The translations under genes were made by a program, and so were the position numbers. Below, piece after piece: positions 27,677-37,110 of a stretch of DNA of 64,000 nt. The number at the start of each line of letters is the position of its first letter. Positions within the stretch are counted from its first letter, which is position 1. The notes below the pieces were generated by a model. That model saw only the letters and a list, made by a program, of their open reading frames with translations, was not told the origin of the DNA and ran no database searches. This stretch comes from JBOFIQ01 sp051654905 (GTDB lineage Bacteria > Actinomycetota > Actinomycetes > Propionibacteriales > Propionibacteriaceae). The stretch covers positions 38,392-102,391 of the forward strand of contig JBOFYY010000110.1 in NCBI GenBank assembly GCA_051654905.1. The letters are read 5' to 3'.

Positions 27677-28351
27677 TTAATCATTTCCAAAGAGTGCAGA
27701 AATAGTTTTCTTAATGACGCCAGGTTTTGGGCCTTTGACGCTAACTGAACCTAGCAAGCTGTAGCCCTTCAAGATGAGAGTAGGACCGGTGATATTGCTG
27801 GTATCGATATTTCGAATCTCGGTGTCTCCCAACATGTTGCTCATATGGTTAAGGACTTGAACGCCTTCGGGGACTCGGATATCGATATTTCCCAAAATTA
27901 CTTGAATGTGTAGAGTGCAGGTTTTTGCTTCAAAAATAGCCTTGCGCATATCGAGGTCTTGGTTACCCATAACTACAAGGCAGGAGCTTTTTTCATGGAT
28001 TCGCCAGTTGCCGTTCCGGTCAGTATTACCAAGGATTGTTGTTATCCGGTCGGTGCTGGCATTGGGATTGGTGGTATCTACCTGTGGTGTTGGAGCGACG
28101 TTGGGAGTTGCTAAAACATGTTGATGTGGTGGTCGATTGAAAGCAACTAGATCCCGGGTGAGGGGGATTAGATCGTCGAAAGTGTGTGCTTGAAAAGTAA
28201 GTGAAAGTCGATGAGCTAGTTCTTCGTCGGTGAGGCGACCATCGTATTTGGCTGCTTGGAGGAGATCAGCAACATGATTTCGGTCTTCTTGAGTGACGCG
28301 TAGGTTTCCGCCAACAATAGGTCCGACATCGCTTGGCTCAACATTGCTCAT
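27677..28351 (-). CDS. DUF1707 / LiaF-like protein
   Basis: A 224-residue soluble protein. The N-terminal DUF1707 domain (about residues 14-70; LRVTQEDRNHVADLL, DGRLTDEELAHRL) is typical of actinobacteria. After a linker comes a beta-helical LiaF/DUF2154-like domain (about 115-205; VILGNIDIRVPEGV, LGDTEIRN). Such proteins are linked to envelope-stress responses, but the role is not established. No membrane span is seen. It lies upstream of ppgK by 66 bp and may be co-transcribed. Confidence 0.85.
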   Translation of the reverse strand: MSNVEPSDVGPIVGGNLRVTQEDRNHVADLLQAAKYDGRLTDEELAHRLSLTFQAHTFDDLIPLTRDLVAFNRPPHQHVLATPNVAPTPQVDTTNPNASTDRITTILGNTDRNGNWRIHEKSSCLVVMGNQDLDMRKAIFEAKTCTLHIQVILGNIDIRVPEGVQVLNHMSNMLGDTEIRNIDTSNITGPTLILKGYSLLGSVSVKGPKPGVIKKTISALFGND

Positions 28352-28491
28352 ACGAATTACTTTAAGTGCTGAGGGAGTTTAATTGATACTGCTGTAGCAG
28401 AAAACCATTTAGTTTTAGGGGAAAACCCTGATGCGAGGGTTGCCCGTTGATGAGGGGAGCTGATAGCGCTATGCTGAGTAACGCATCTCCT

Positions 28492-28565
28492 GCGGGCGTA
28501 GTTCATTGGTAGAACGACAGCTTCCCAAGCTGTAGAGGCGAGTTCGATTCTCGTCGCCCGCTCCA
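28492..28565 (+). tRNA. tRNA-Gly (anticodon CCC)
   Basis: Acceptor GCGGGCG pairs with CGCCCGC, followed by discriminator T and an encoded CCA. The anticodon stem is ACAGC/GCTGT with loop TTCCCAA, so the anticodon is CCC (reads GGG). T-arm GCGAG-TTCGATT-CTCGT. Confidence 0.97.
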
Positions 28566-28639
28566 CCTAAAAGCTGACTAGATCCTTTATTTAGATAGCT
28601 AAATCATCCTGCTTTCGCAGACCAACCTTGAAACTTTCC

Positions 28640-29566
28640 TTAGACCCAAGTGACGAGTTTGCCGTAAGCTCGGTAAACAGTGAACATCATTGCGGAGTTC
28701 AACGCAGCAATCATGGTGCCGTTAGCGTCGATGGCAATAACGCCACCTGTCATGGAGCGTGAGTCTAATTCAGTCTCGATAGCGTGTGTTACCGCATCTC
28801 GTAGTGATTCTTTGCCATATTCCATTCGGGCGTAAACATCATGGCAGAGGCAACCCATGATGAAGCCTTCTCCGTCGCCAGTGCCGGAGATAGCTAAGGT
28901 TGGGCGGCAGAATGTACCAGCACCGACGATAGGGGTATCTCCGATTCGTCCCACCATTTTGTTGGAATGTCCGCCGGTGGAGGTGGCGGCAGCAAGATGT
29001 CCAGATTTATCGCGAGCCACAGCTCCTACTGTGCCGTGCTTTGGCTCAGCCAATAACTGAGCTTGGATTTTGGCTAGCTGTTCGGCTCGCGTAACGGTAA
29101 TGAATTGGGTGTTATCAACTAACGGAACATCGCAGAGTTCGGTTACGACCGTATCGCTGGGATCGCCAAGTAGCACATGTTTTGAATTTTCCATGACCGC
29201 CCGGGCAACTCTAATGGGGTTGAGTGCATGGCGAGATAGTGTCACTGCTCCGGCGTTCCCGTCATCGGTACAGATACAGGCGTCATGCTCGACTTTGCCA
29301 TTTTCGGCGAGCGTTGCCCCAGTTCCAGCATTGAAAAGCGGACAGTTTTCCATAGCTACTACGGCAGCATCGACAGCATCGAGTGCTGATCCACCAGCCC
29401 GTAAAACCGTAGCGCCTTGCTCGTAGGCGTAGCTGAGCCCGGCAGCGTATTCTGCCTGCTCTGCCTCGGTAAACTCATGCAGACGTCCGCCAGCGCCTCC
29501 ATGAACCATGAGGGAGAACCCGTCATTAGGATCTGCAGGTATTTCGACGAGTTTAGTGATCGGCAT
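28640..29566 (-). CDS. Isoaspartyl peptidase / type III asparaginase (Ntn hydrolase)
   Basis: A 308-residue N-terminal-nucleophile hydrolase. It is made as a precursor that cleaves itself before a Thr: Thr179 in KHGTVGAVARD is the expected catalytic residue, and the downstream TSTGGHSNKMVGRIGDTP motif shapes the oxyanion and substrate pocket. It removes beta-aspartyl (isoaspartyl) residues from peptides or hydrolyses asparagine. A GAGGAAG Shine-Dalgarno lies 8 nt before the ATG. Monocistronic. Confidence 0.93.
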   Translation of the reverse strand: MPITKLVEIPADPNDGFSLMVHGGAGGRLHEFTEAEQAEYAAGLSYAYEQGATVLRAGGSALDAVDAAVVAMENCPLFNAGTGATLAENGKVEHDACICTDDGNAGAVTLSRHALNPIRVARAVMENSKHVLLGDPSDTVVTELCDVPLVDNTQFITVTRAEQLAKIQAQLLAEPKHGTVGAVARDKSGHLAAATSTGGHSNKMVGRIGDTPIVGAGTFCRPTLAISGTGDGEGFIMGCLCHDVYARMEYGKESLRDAVTHAIETELDSRSMTGGVIAIDANGTMIAALNSAMMFTVYRAYGKLVTWV

Positions 29567-29656
29567 GGACAGACTTCCTCATAAGCAACGTAACTAGATG
29601 AAGCTGACATTAGCAGGAGTCATGCTAAATATAAGTTGGCGCTAGGTCGTTAAGAA

Positions 29657-30931
29657 TCAGAAGAAAAACCCACCATAGACCGGAAGATCAGAGCCCATGG
29701 CGCGCGACAGTCGTCGAATAGCGCCGGAGGTATGTTCGGTAATCATGCCTGAGTCTGAAAGTGCGAGGAAGCTCCGTGCGCCCATATAGCAAGCGTTGAG
29801 ATGGGAGATATCACAGGAAATATCTGGGGCGCTCGTTGTAGCGGTACAAGTTGCGACACCATCATCACCTGCATGGAGTCGCCATGTTCCGGTGTTCCAG
29901 GGGCATAGGTTGTCGGTCACAGCAATAGCGACATCAACGGGGGCGTTATAGCCTCGTTCGGTCATTGCGACGGGAAGATCGACGATCCGCAGCCAGACTC
30001 CGTCTTCGGATTTAGGGCTACCGTAGGAACGGGGGCCGGCTGGGATCATTTGGGTGATCGGATCATCCAAATAACGATGGACGAAAGTGAATTCCGTACA
30101 GAGGTCGAAGCTCGTAATGTGTTTGATTAAAGAAACCAATGCTGCTTGGTCGATCGTTTCTAGTTCACTAACGAAGATTTTCCCGGTAGGGCTACCGTTC
30201 TTCCAGTCACTTTCTCGCTCGATTCGTGCAAAGCCAACATCGACTCCGTCGCGAGTAGCAATAAGAATTTCTTCGGGATACCACTTGCGTAACGGGTTGG
30301 GGAGCTGGCTCTGATCGGCACGCTGATGCTCTAGATTGTGGGCAAAACCACCGAGATGGGTAGCGGCGCAGGCCGTCTCTAAAGTCGTGAGTCGTTCTGC
30401 AAGCTCGACGCCCATATTGAAACTGCGCACACGTGTCTGTTTTGTTAATTCTGCCACCGCATCAGGTATGACGAGATTTTGATCCTTACCGAGCTGGATA
30501 CTGTAGGAAAAATTGCTGATCGCGTAGCCAAAACGACCATAGATTGATTCTTCGGAAGCCTTATGGACAGTTATAAAGGAACCCAATTTGTGGCAGCGCT
30601 GCAGGTGGGCAGTAATCATGTCCGTCAATATTCCCCGACGACGAAACTCCGGGTGAACTGAGCACCACGTCGCACCCTCGATGTGCTTTACTACGACAGT
30701 ATCGAGCGGTCCTGGCAAAGAAAAGGCAAGATCGTACGCGCCCCAGATACCGACGAGTCTTCGCTCGCCCTCATCGTCTGTTTCTGCTCCCAACAGTGCT
30801 CGCCAAGGAGCTCGTTGCGTTGATTGTTCTGCTGTCTCGTGACATGGTGACATCCAGACGTAGCGCGAAAGGTTACCTACCGCGGCAGAATCAGTTTCCT
30901 CGGATAGTAAACGTACAGCAATATCAGACAT
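29657..30931 (-). CDS. eis: Eis-like GNAT acetyltransferase
   Basis: A 424-residue protein with the Eis architecture: two GNAT domains and a C-terminal sterol-carrier-like domain. An acetyl-CoA loop (HPEFRRRGILTDMI, about residues 92-105) is in the first domain. It ends YGGFFF, consistent with Eis where the C-terminal carboxylate of a Phe helps catalysis. Mycobacterial Eis acetylates aminoglycosides and other amines; the physiological substrate here is unknown. Monocistronic. Confidence 0.9.
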   Translation of the reverse strand: MSDIAVRLLSEETDSAAVGNLSRYVWMSPCHETAEQSTQRAPWRALLGAETDDEGERRLVGIWGAYDLAFSLPGPLDTVVVKHIEGATWCSVHPEFRRRGILTDMITAHLQRCHKLGSFITVHKASEESIYGRFGYAISNFSYSIQLGKDQNLVIPDAVAELTKQTRVRSFNMGVELAERLTTLETACAATHLGGFAHNLEHQRADQSQLPNPLRKWYPEEILIATRDGVDVGFARIERESDWKNGSPTGKIFVSELETIDQAALVSLIKHITSFDLCTEFTFVHRYLDDPITQMIPAGPRSYGSPKSEDGVWLRIVDLPVAMTERGYNAPVDVAIAVTDNLCPWNTGTWRLHAGDDGVATCTATTSAPDISCDISHLNACYMGARSFLALSDSGMITEHTSGAIRRLSRAMGSDLPVYGGFFF

Positions 30932-31034
30932 GTTCCTCAGTATTGCTCTTGCCGTAGTGAGGCTGCAAGTGATTATTTAGACGGAATAGCTATATAGGAG
31001 CTTAAATAATCTAGACATATCTTTACAGTTTCAG

Positions 31035-32051
31035 CTAGTGACGAACTTTGCTCAGGATATATGAAACCCATAGCAAAACTACGCCTAATATCATTAGACC
31101 AAGAAAGATTGCATACCAGAATTTTAGCCCAGAAGAAATAATAATTGCGGCGATAATTATGACGCTTATAGTCCCTAAAATTGCAGTAGGTAGCAAACCT
31201 ACACTCGGTCGTGACGCAAGGCTATAGGCAAATCCGTGAGGGTCGCCAAACTCTTCAAATAAGTTCGTTTGGGTGGCGAAGGCGTATTCCTTAACTTCAT
31301 CTAGTAGTTCATGGATTTGCTTGCTAGTCAGATCGTCGCGCTGGTGTAAAGCAGCTTCGGCATGCGATAGCCACTCATCGTCACTACTTACTTTGGCGAT
31401 AGCTGGTGTATCGACGGGAAAGATACGTCTTACTAACAAAGCAATTGTTATGAAGATTGCAGCGATGGCAAACCACCAGAGGTTGTAATGTGTTCCCCAG
31501 CTTCCAGCACGGTAACTTGCTGCCATTAGTGAGGCAATAATGAAGGGCAGTATGGCGAAGCTGGCTCCTAAATCTGCAATTAATTCGCTGTGACGTAGCA
31601 ATAACCGATCCTTAACTTTCGATAAGAAAATAAGCGCCAGCATGATACTTAGCAGTTTCAGGAGATCGCCAGGACCCCAATCGTGAACCATCGACTTCGT
31701 GGAATCTATTACACCAAAACTGATGGCAAATGTAGCTGCCCCCCAAAGTGCAAGAAGAATTGATTGGCGCCAAGTTGTCTGTGGTCTGATGAAAGTAACA
31801 CCAGACATATTGAGTTCGCCTATTTGGTCAGCTGCGTATTGATCGGCGGAACCAAAGATTTGCTGGGGAGTATTTCCGGTACGTAACACTTCCTCGCGTA
31901 TCTCATGCAAGATTTTGATTGCTTCAGCCTCTGGCATACCAGCCATAATTAGGTTTAGCTGTAGGCGACAAATCCATTCGCCGGATTTTCGATCTCCAGT
32001 AAGCTCGGTAAAATCCTTCATCCAATTACTAGGTTTAGATAGCTCAGTCAT
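31035..32051 (-). CDS. Membrane protein with two HAAS-like domains
   Basis: A 338-residue protein. An N-terminal HAAS-type helical domain (about residues 18-70) and a second one (about 225-275, HAEAALHQRDDLTSKQ) alternate with hydrophobic clusters (about four spans at 93-215 and two at 285-335). HAAS proteins are routinely encoded with PadR regulators and respond to envelope stress or drugs. The start overlaps the padR stop by 8 bp, so the pair is translationally coupled. The double-HAAS arrangement is less common. Molecular role unknown. Confidence 0.82.
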   Translation of the reverse strand: MTELSKPSNWMKDFTELTGDRKSGEWICRLQLNLIMAGMPEAEAIKILHEIREEVLRTGNTPQQIFGSADQYAADQIGELNMSGVTFIRPQTTWRQSILLALWGAATFAISFGVIDSTKSMVHDWGPGDLLKLLSIMLALIFLSKVKDRLLLRHSELIADLGASFAILPFIIASLMAASYRAGSWGTHYNLWWFAIAAIFITIALLVRRIFPVDTPAIAKVSSDDEWLSHAEAALHQRDDLTSKQIHELLDEVKEYAFATQTNLFEEFGDPHGFAYSLASRPSVGLLPTAILGTISVIIIAAIIISSGLKFWYAIFLGLMILGVVLLWVSYILSKVRH

Positions 32052-32394
32052 GCAGCATTCCCTTCTGATTGAGGGTGTTTAGGCTGGCAGTTAGGCCATT
32101 CCAAGAAGCAGATAAGCGATCTACTTCGACAGCACCAGCAGGGGTCAAAGAATAGGCTTTACGCCCGGGGCCAGATTCTCCCGGTAACCAAACTGCTTTT
32201 ATGAAACCGGCATCTTCTAGTTTCGACAGAGCTGGATAAAGAGAGCCGCCTTTAAGGCGCCCCATACCAATCTGTTCTAAACGTTCCGCGATGGCGTAAC
32301 CGTGGAGAGCTTCATTACTCAAGCTAGACAAGATCGCCAGATCGAGTGCTGCGCGAACCCAAGGTAGCGGCCACTGCGACAGGGAGTCATTCAT
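32044..32394 (-). CDS. PadR-family transcriptional regulator
   Basis: A 116-residue winged-helix repressor with the PadR core: AALDLAILSSLSNEALHGYAI, GGSLYPALSKLEDAGFI and GRKAYSLTPAG. PadR repressors dimerise through a C-terminal helix and respond to small molecules. It is coupled to the HAAS membrane protein (8-bp overlap). Upstream there is a TATATT box 7-9 nt before the ATG, so the operon may be leaderless. Confidence 0.93.
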   Translation of the reverse strand: MNDSLSQWPLPWVRAALDLAILSSLSNEALHGYAIAERLEQIGMGRLKGGSLYPALSKLEDAGFIKAVWLPGESGPGRKAYSLTPAGAVEVDRLSASWNGLTASLNTLNQKGMLHD

Positions 32395-32620
32395 ATACCT
32401 AAATATACACTGTACCTAGCTGTGAATGCAAGAGTTTCTCAGGAATTACGTCAAGGAAAGCGTGAGCCAGCTAGCAGCCAAGTGCTTGGCGAGAGGTGAG
32501 ATTATTCCTACGAGATCTCTCGATTTCAGGGCATTTCTAAGACATGAAGATTATTGATTAGTGTACAAAATATTTAGGTTACGTAAGTCATTCATATAAA
32601 TAACTGCGTTATGATCAATC

Positions 32621-33721
32621 ATGCACGCGCTTCGAAAAACGCTTCCTGGCAATATCGTCGAGTTGTTGAAATCGGGATCTTTTGAGCAGATCACCACAGT
32701 GTTAGATCGCTGTGCTGTAGGAGCATATCTGCGGATTTTCAATAATCCACAGTTGCTGCATTTAAATGAGTGTTCCGATGAGGTAGTGAGGTGGGCGGTA
32801 GCGCGTGGCGAGGACATCAACGCTGGTGATTACTACGGGAATACTCCACTTCATGAACGAGCTTGTGAGAACGTAGCTCAAATACCATTGTTTTTGTCAT
32901 TAGGTGCTGAGGTGGATGCGCGTAACAAAAATGGTGAGACCCCGTTGATGTACGCTGCGTTGTATCATCGAAGTAACTCGTTGCAAATATTATTGCAGGC
33001 GGGGGCAGATCCTAATGCGATAGACGCTCCAAGATGGGATTCAGAAAACCCAAAGGATGCTCTTAGTCTGTTGTTCAAGCGCGCTACGTGGTCTGATCTA
33101 CCTAGCATCGTTTCAATGGTGGAACAGCTACTTGCTGCGGGCGCTATACCTAAAACAACTGCCCACGAGCCTTTGCGGTTATTCGGTGAAGAGTTTGAGT
33201 TCTGTGCTGCGAACGTTACCGATTGGAATGGAGAAGATTCGAAACCGTCAGACACTCCAGAACAATATCGTTCGCAACTGAACTGGCTATATCACGTCTT
33301 TGGTGTATCTCCAGTGCCGTCGATACACAGACATGATGGCATGACTCAGATAGTTATTCCGTCCGGAACATGGCAGCAGCAATATCAAACACTATGGAAT
33401 ACTTTAGTTCCAGCATCAGGGTCAGCAGATACGGTATAAGGAGAAGCAATCCGTATTGTTGGGAAAATAAACAATGAGCTATGGGGAAATGGGGGCGGTA
33501 ACTGGGATAAAGCATACCGACGGTTGGTAGTGCAGTTGGGAGAACTTTTAGTATCGGAGACTCCGCTATCGGCACCTGAACTAGTTGAAGCGCAAACCAT
33601 TCTTTCCACAATTCGCAGCGTTACGCCAGATCGTATTGATCGACTGATACAGCTTGTATTGGTATGGATTGGGCTCAATCCGCAACCTAAGCCAAACACT
33701 TTCCCTAGCGTTGGTCGTTGA
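32621..33721 (+). pseudogene. Ankyrin-repeat protein interrupted by an in-frame TAA
   Basis: The first open part (272 codons, 32621-33439) holds about three ankyrin repeats (residues 55-135; YYGNTPLHERACEN, NKNGETPLMYAALYHRSNS) and a C-terminal region ending LVPASGSADTV. A TAA at 33437-33439 follows. The same frame then continues open for another 93 codons to a TGA at 33719-33721: GEAIRIVGKI, NELWGNGGGNWDKAYRRL. In related ankyrin proteins the two parts are joined (the sequence around the join is normally TVQGE), so the stop replaces a Gln codon (CAA to TAA). An upstream TATGAT box 5 nt before the ATG shows a still-plausible promoter. It could also be a shortened functional protein. Confidence 0.8.
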
Positions 33722-34036
33722 ACTGCTTCTAACTTTAGTTATTTTGTGAGCCAGCTGATATCAGATGTTAGTTGACTTTTCTGCGTTGCTGGTAAGTAAT
33801 TCCCCATGCTAGAAGACTGTCGAGGACTGGTTTCAGACTTTACCCAAGCTCGGTAAGTTGGTATTCGACGCGAGGAGGAACCTCGGCGTAGATGTGCCGA
33901 GAGCATCTTCGCCGCCAGAGATAACTAAGATGCCATCTGGTGAGGATTATGCCCACTCTGCCAGTTGTTGCCCGGTTCCCAAGTAATAGCCATGAGTAGA
34001 TTCTGGCAGATCAAAAATTGGTTTAATGAGGTTTTA
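33722..34036 (-). pseudogene. Gene remnants including an HxlR-family C terminus
   Basis: There is no intact gene in these 315 bp. On the minus strand, 33890 to 33768 reads YAEVPPRVEYQLTELG, stop, SLKPVLDSLLAWG..., then a stop; this is the HxlR-type winged-helix C-terminal motif with an in-frame TAA where Lys, Arg or Gln is usual. Further upstream (about 34025-33900) another broken frame reads DLPESTHGYYLGTG and, after a TAA, SSPDGILVISGGED; I cannot assign it. The N-terminal part of HxlR is missing. Both are decayed. Confidence 0.7.
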
Positions 34037-34813
34037 TTAAGCAAAAGTGGAAATCCTGTGATGAGAAGCTACGACGTCAAGGAATTGTCTTGCTCGCTCA
34101 GTTTGAGGATCGGTGAAAAATGATCCAGGAATCCCACTTTCAATGATCTGACCCTGATCCATAAAAATAATCCGATCAGCAATAGTACGCGCAAACCCCA
34201 TTTCGTGAGTCACAATAATCATCGTCATACCATCGTGTGCTAGCTCAGAAATTACATCAAGTACTTCACGTACCATTTCAGGATCCAACGAAGCAGTTAC
34301 CTCATCAAGCAGCAACACCTCCGGCTGCATCATTAACGCCCGAACAATAGCAACACGTTGCTTTTGCCCACCAGAAAGTTGGCGCGGAAAAGCGCTAGCT
34401 CGATCGAGCAACCCAACTCGATGCAGTAATTCAGCGGCTTGGCGCGTAGCTATAGCACGATTATCCTTACGGACAGTCAACGGCCCTAACAACAGATTTT
34501 CCATCACAGTTAAATGCCCAAAAAGTTCATAACTTTGGAAAACCATCCCAATTTTTTGCCGGGCTTGATGCCACGGAAAACTTGCTGTTCCCAGCAGTTC
34601 TCCGTCGAGAGTAATAGTGCCTTCTTGAGTAGTCTCTAACCCGTTAAAGCACCGAAGCAGCGTCGATTTTCCACAACCGGAAGGGCCAACAAGTGCTATG
34701 ACTTCTCCGCGGGCAACGTCAAAACTAACACCGTTAAGAGCAGCGACGCCACCGTCGTAAACCTTATGGATATCGCGGATCTTTAGTATCGGATCAATTG
34801 AAGATGAGGTCAT
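34037..34813 (-). CDS. Amino-acid ABC transporter ATPase (probable cystine/cysteine importer)
   Basis: A 258-residue GlnQ-type ATPase with Walker A GPSGCGKST, Q-loop FQSYELF, signature LSGGQKQRVAI, Walker B LLLDEVTASLDPE and the H-loop His. It powers import through the two permeases encoded just upstream; its start overlaps the preceding permease by 4 bp. The substrate is inferred from the polycysteine leader ORF at the head of the operon, not from the ATPase itself. Confidence 0.93.
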   Translation of the reverse strand: MTSSSIDPILKIRDIHKVYDGGVAALNGVSFDVARGEVIALVGPSGCGKSTLLRCFNGLETTQEGTITLDGELLGTASFPWHQARQKIGMVFQSYELFGHLTVMENLLLGPLTVRKDNRAIATRQAAELLHRVGLLDRASAFPRQLSGGQKQRVAIVRALMMQPEVLLLDEVTASLDPEMVREVLDVISELAHDGMTMIIVTHEMGFARTIADRIIFMDQGQIIESGIPGSFFTDPQTERARQFLDVVASHHRISTFA

Positions 34814-35490
34814 GAGTTATTCCATTTCTGTTCTAAACGACGAGAAAGTAACGACAGTGGCCAACAAGCAAAGAAATATAATGCAAAAATCGTGCCGTAA
34901 ATCCACAACGCAGCATTAGGGTACGTGAAACGATTTGCATCAATAATTTGCTGACCAGTTTTCAAAATCTCCACTACGCCAATCAGCACCACTAACGAAG
35001 TAGTCATAATCATGCGAGTTGTCAGATTCATAGCTAAAGGCAGGAGCCGACGAAGAGTTTGCGGCAAAATGACAGTACGTAATGCTTGCTGTCGCGTCAT
35101 ACCCAATGCCAGCGCACTATTCATTTGATGCGATGGGATAGAAATAATCGCACCTCGCACCAGATCGCCCATATCGGCAGTGCCCCAAATGACGAACACA
35201 ATAATGGCAGCAGTTCGAGCACTAAGATTTATCCCTGCGGTCGTAGCTAAACTGAAATACACCACAAAAAGCATTACTAACTGCGGCATAATTCGTACCA
35301 CGTTTAGATAAAACTGAGTCAGAAAACGAACGCTTTTCTTCTTACTGGTCATTACCATACCAAGCAAAGTTCCCAATATTGTAGAAAGTGCCATCGCGGT
35401 AAGTGCGATGCTGATACTGACCCAAAGTCCTTGTAATAGCCGGATAAAATTACGGCCTTCAAAAAGTACTTCATATCCCGAATTCAGCAT
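34810..35490 (-). CDS. Amino-acid ABC transporter permease 2
   Basis: A 226-residue HisM/GlnP-type permease with about five spans and the EAA loop (SALALGMTRQQALRTVILPQTLRRLLP, about residues 125-150) that docks on the ATPase. It overlaps both neighbours (20 bp with permease 1, 4 bp with the ATPase), so the operon is tightly coupled. Two different permeases imply a heterodimeric channel. Confidence 0.93.
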   Translation of the reverse strand: MLNSGYEVLFEGRNFIRLLQGLWVSISIALTAMALSTILGTLLGMVMTSKKKSVRFLTQFYLNVVRIMPQLVMLFVVYFSLATTAGINLSARTAAIIVFVIWGTADMGDLVRGAIISIPSHQMNSALALGMTRQQALRTVILPQTLRRLLPLAMNLTTRMIMTTSLVVLIGVVEILKTGQQIIDANRFTYPNAALWIYGTIFALYFFACWPLSLLSRRLEQKWNNS

Positions 35491-36148
35491 GGCGAGCCTT
35501 CCGTTCTAACCATCTACCAGTCAAAGAAAGCGGCAACAAAATAAGAAGATAAAAGAACACCAAAAGAGCTAATGCTTCAGCAGTGTTATATTCGCGCCCG
35601 ATCAGTTCCTTAGCGCGAAAAACTAGATCTGGAAGCGCAATAACGCTAACAACGCTAGTTTCTTTTACTAAGAAAATGACGGTGGCTACAAGAGCTGGAA
35701 TACAACGAGTCAACGCCTGCGGAAGAATAACCTTACGTATGACCTGGAGAGGTTTCATGCCTAAACTGACTGCAGATTCCCACTGGATTTTCCCTACCGC
35801 ATCGAAGCCGCTGCGGAAAGCCTCTGCCAAATAACCGCCGCCGAGGAAACCTAATCCTGCGATGGCGCTGGTCGTAGCAGAAAGCAGTATTCCTACTTTT
35901 GGTAACCCAAAATAGATAAAGAAAAGCTGCACAATCAAAGGAGTATTGCGTGCTATTTCTACATATCCGGTAAGGAAATGTGACGCTATTGGGATTCTGG
36001 CATAGCGTATTAGTGCAGACCCCAGCCCTATAGTGGTAGCGAGCAAAATACCGAGCAAAGAAATCTGCACCGTAACCAGAGCCGCTTGACCATAGAGCGG
36101 AAGATAGCGTTCTATGACGTCGAAATTCATTGGTTTAGACCTTGCCAC
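35471..36148 (-). CDS. Amino-acid ABC transporter permease 1
   Basis: A 225-residue HisM-type permease with about five spans. The EAA loop SAVSLGMKPLQVIRKVILPQAL (about residues 123-145) and NTPLIVQLFFIYFGLP near the second span are typical of the polar amino-acid (PAAT) family. It overlaps the binding-protein gene by 14 bp. It works as a pair with the downstream permease. Confidence 0.93.
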   Translation of the reverse strand: MARSKPMNFDVIERYLPLYGQAALVTVQISLLGILLATTIGLGSALIRYARIPIASHFLTGYVEIARNTPLIVQLFFIYFGLPKVGILLSATTSAIAGLGFLGGGYLAEAFRSGFDAVGKIQWESAVSLGMKPLQVIRKVILPQALTRCIPALVATVIFLVKETSVVSVIALPDLVFRAKELIGREYNTAEALALLVFFYLLILLPLSLTGRWLERKARHAEFGI

Positions 36149-37082
36149 CTTCGACGACTAGATCGTCGGCTCGCGCAGATTCGCCATAGGTAGGTTTGAG
36201 AGTTTTCTCAAAATTATTGTGAAAGAAGTTCTCATTTCCTAGCGCTACGAGATCTTCATTAAGCCAATTAAGTAGCGAAGTATTGCCTTTGGTTACTGCT
36301 GCAGCAATAGTGTCTTGCGGTCCTAAAGTCGTCACTCCGACAGAGAATTCCTTATTCTGCAATGAAAAAGCTAGTGCTTCAGTATTGTCCGTGACCCATG
36401 CAGCGCCACGGCCATCTAGCAGAGCATTAGTTGCTTCGGTGTACTGTTCAAAACTCAATAACTCCAGATCGGAGTGCTCGCGAGTCAGGTATGTTTCGGC
36501 AGTTGTTCCCTTAACTACAATAATTTTCTTGCCCCGTAGTTGAGAAATATTGGTAATGGTGCTTTCGTTAGGACTTACAATTCCCAAGGAAACTTTCATA
36601 TACGGATTGGCGAAATCAACTTTGCGAGCACGTTCGGGAGTGACCGTGAAATTAGCTAGCACGGCGTCAACTTTGCCGCTGGTGAGAAATTCGACGCGAC
36701 TAGCGGCTTCGACAGGAACCAGCTCTAGTTTTACGTGAAGATCTTGGGCGATGCGTTCGGCGTAAGTGATGTCATATCCGACGTAAGTTCCTTGAGAATT
36801 GACAGATCCAAAGGGGGACTTATCGCTGAAAACTCCAATACGGATGGTGCCACTGCTCTTGATTTCGTCAAGAGTGCGAGCATTTCCGGTAGGAGAAGTT
36901 ACGTCAGAAGAAGCATTGCTGTTATTAAGATTTTTTCGCTGACCAAGCCCCAAAAGTGCTGTTGTGATGAGTGCTAAAACTACGGTTATCAAGATTGGAA
37001 TGATCCAACGCGGGCGACGTCGGGTATGGACTGCAATGACGCTATCAATATCTACGGGTGTGTTAGTAGGTGGCATAGACAT
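36135..37082 (-). CDS. Amino-acid substrate-binding protein, membrane-anchored
   Basis: A 315-residue SBP family 3 protein. Instead of a lipoprotein signal it has a hydrophobic segment after RRPRW (about residues 25-45) with no lipobox Cys, so it is probably an uncleaved anchor. The bilobed domain starts near residue 70 (TIRIGVFSDKSPFG, YDITYAERIAQDL, ANFTVTPERARKVDF). It delivers polar amino acids to the permeases. GGAGA lies 7 nt before the ATG. About 200 nt separate it from the polycysteine leader ORF; that leader suggests cystine or cysteine as ligand. Confidence 0.92.
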   Translation of the reverse strand: MSMPPTNTPVDIDSVIAVHTRRRPRWIIPILITVVLALITTALLGLGQRKNLNNSNASSDVTSPTGNARTLDEIKSSGTIRIGVFSDKSPFGSVNSQGTYVGYDITYAERIAQDLHVKLELVPVEAASRVEFLTSGKVDAVLANFTVTPERARKVDFANPYMKVSLGIVSPNESTITNISQLRGKKIIVVKGTTAETYLTREHSDLELLSFEQYTEATNALLDGRGAAWVTDNTEALAFSLQNKEFSVGVTTLGPQDTIAAAVTKGNTSLLNWLNEDLVALGNENFFHNNFEKTLKPTYGESARADDLVVEGGKV

Positions 37083-37110
37083 AGTTATTCTCCAAAAGTG
37101 CAGACAGGGG

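Noticed and set aside
28357..28566. A 69-codon minus-strand ORF beginning with ERATRIELAST
   Set aside because: It is the antisense of the tRNA-Gly gene, a well-known spurious translation.
33437..33845. TAA reassigned to a sense codon, since two adjacent broken genes contain in-frame TAA
   Set aside because: Many intact genes in the window (for example lysS, pgi and argS) end with TAA, so it is a normal stop; local gene decay explains both.
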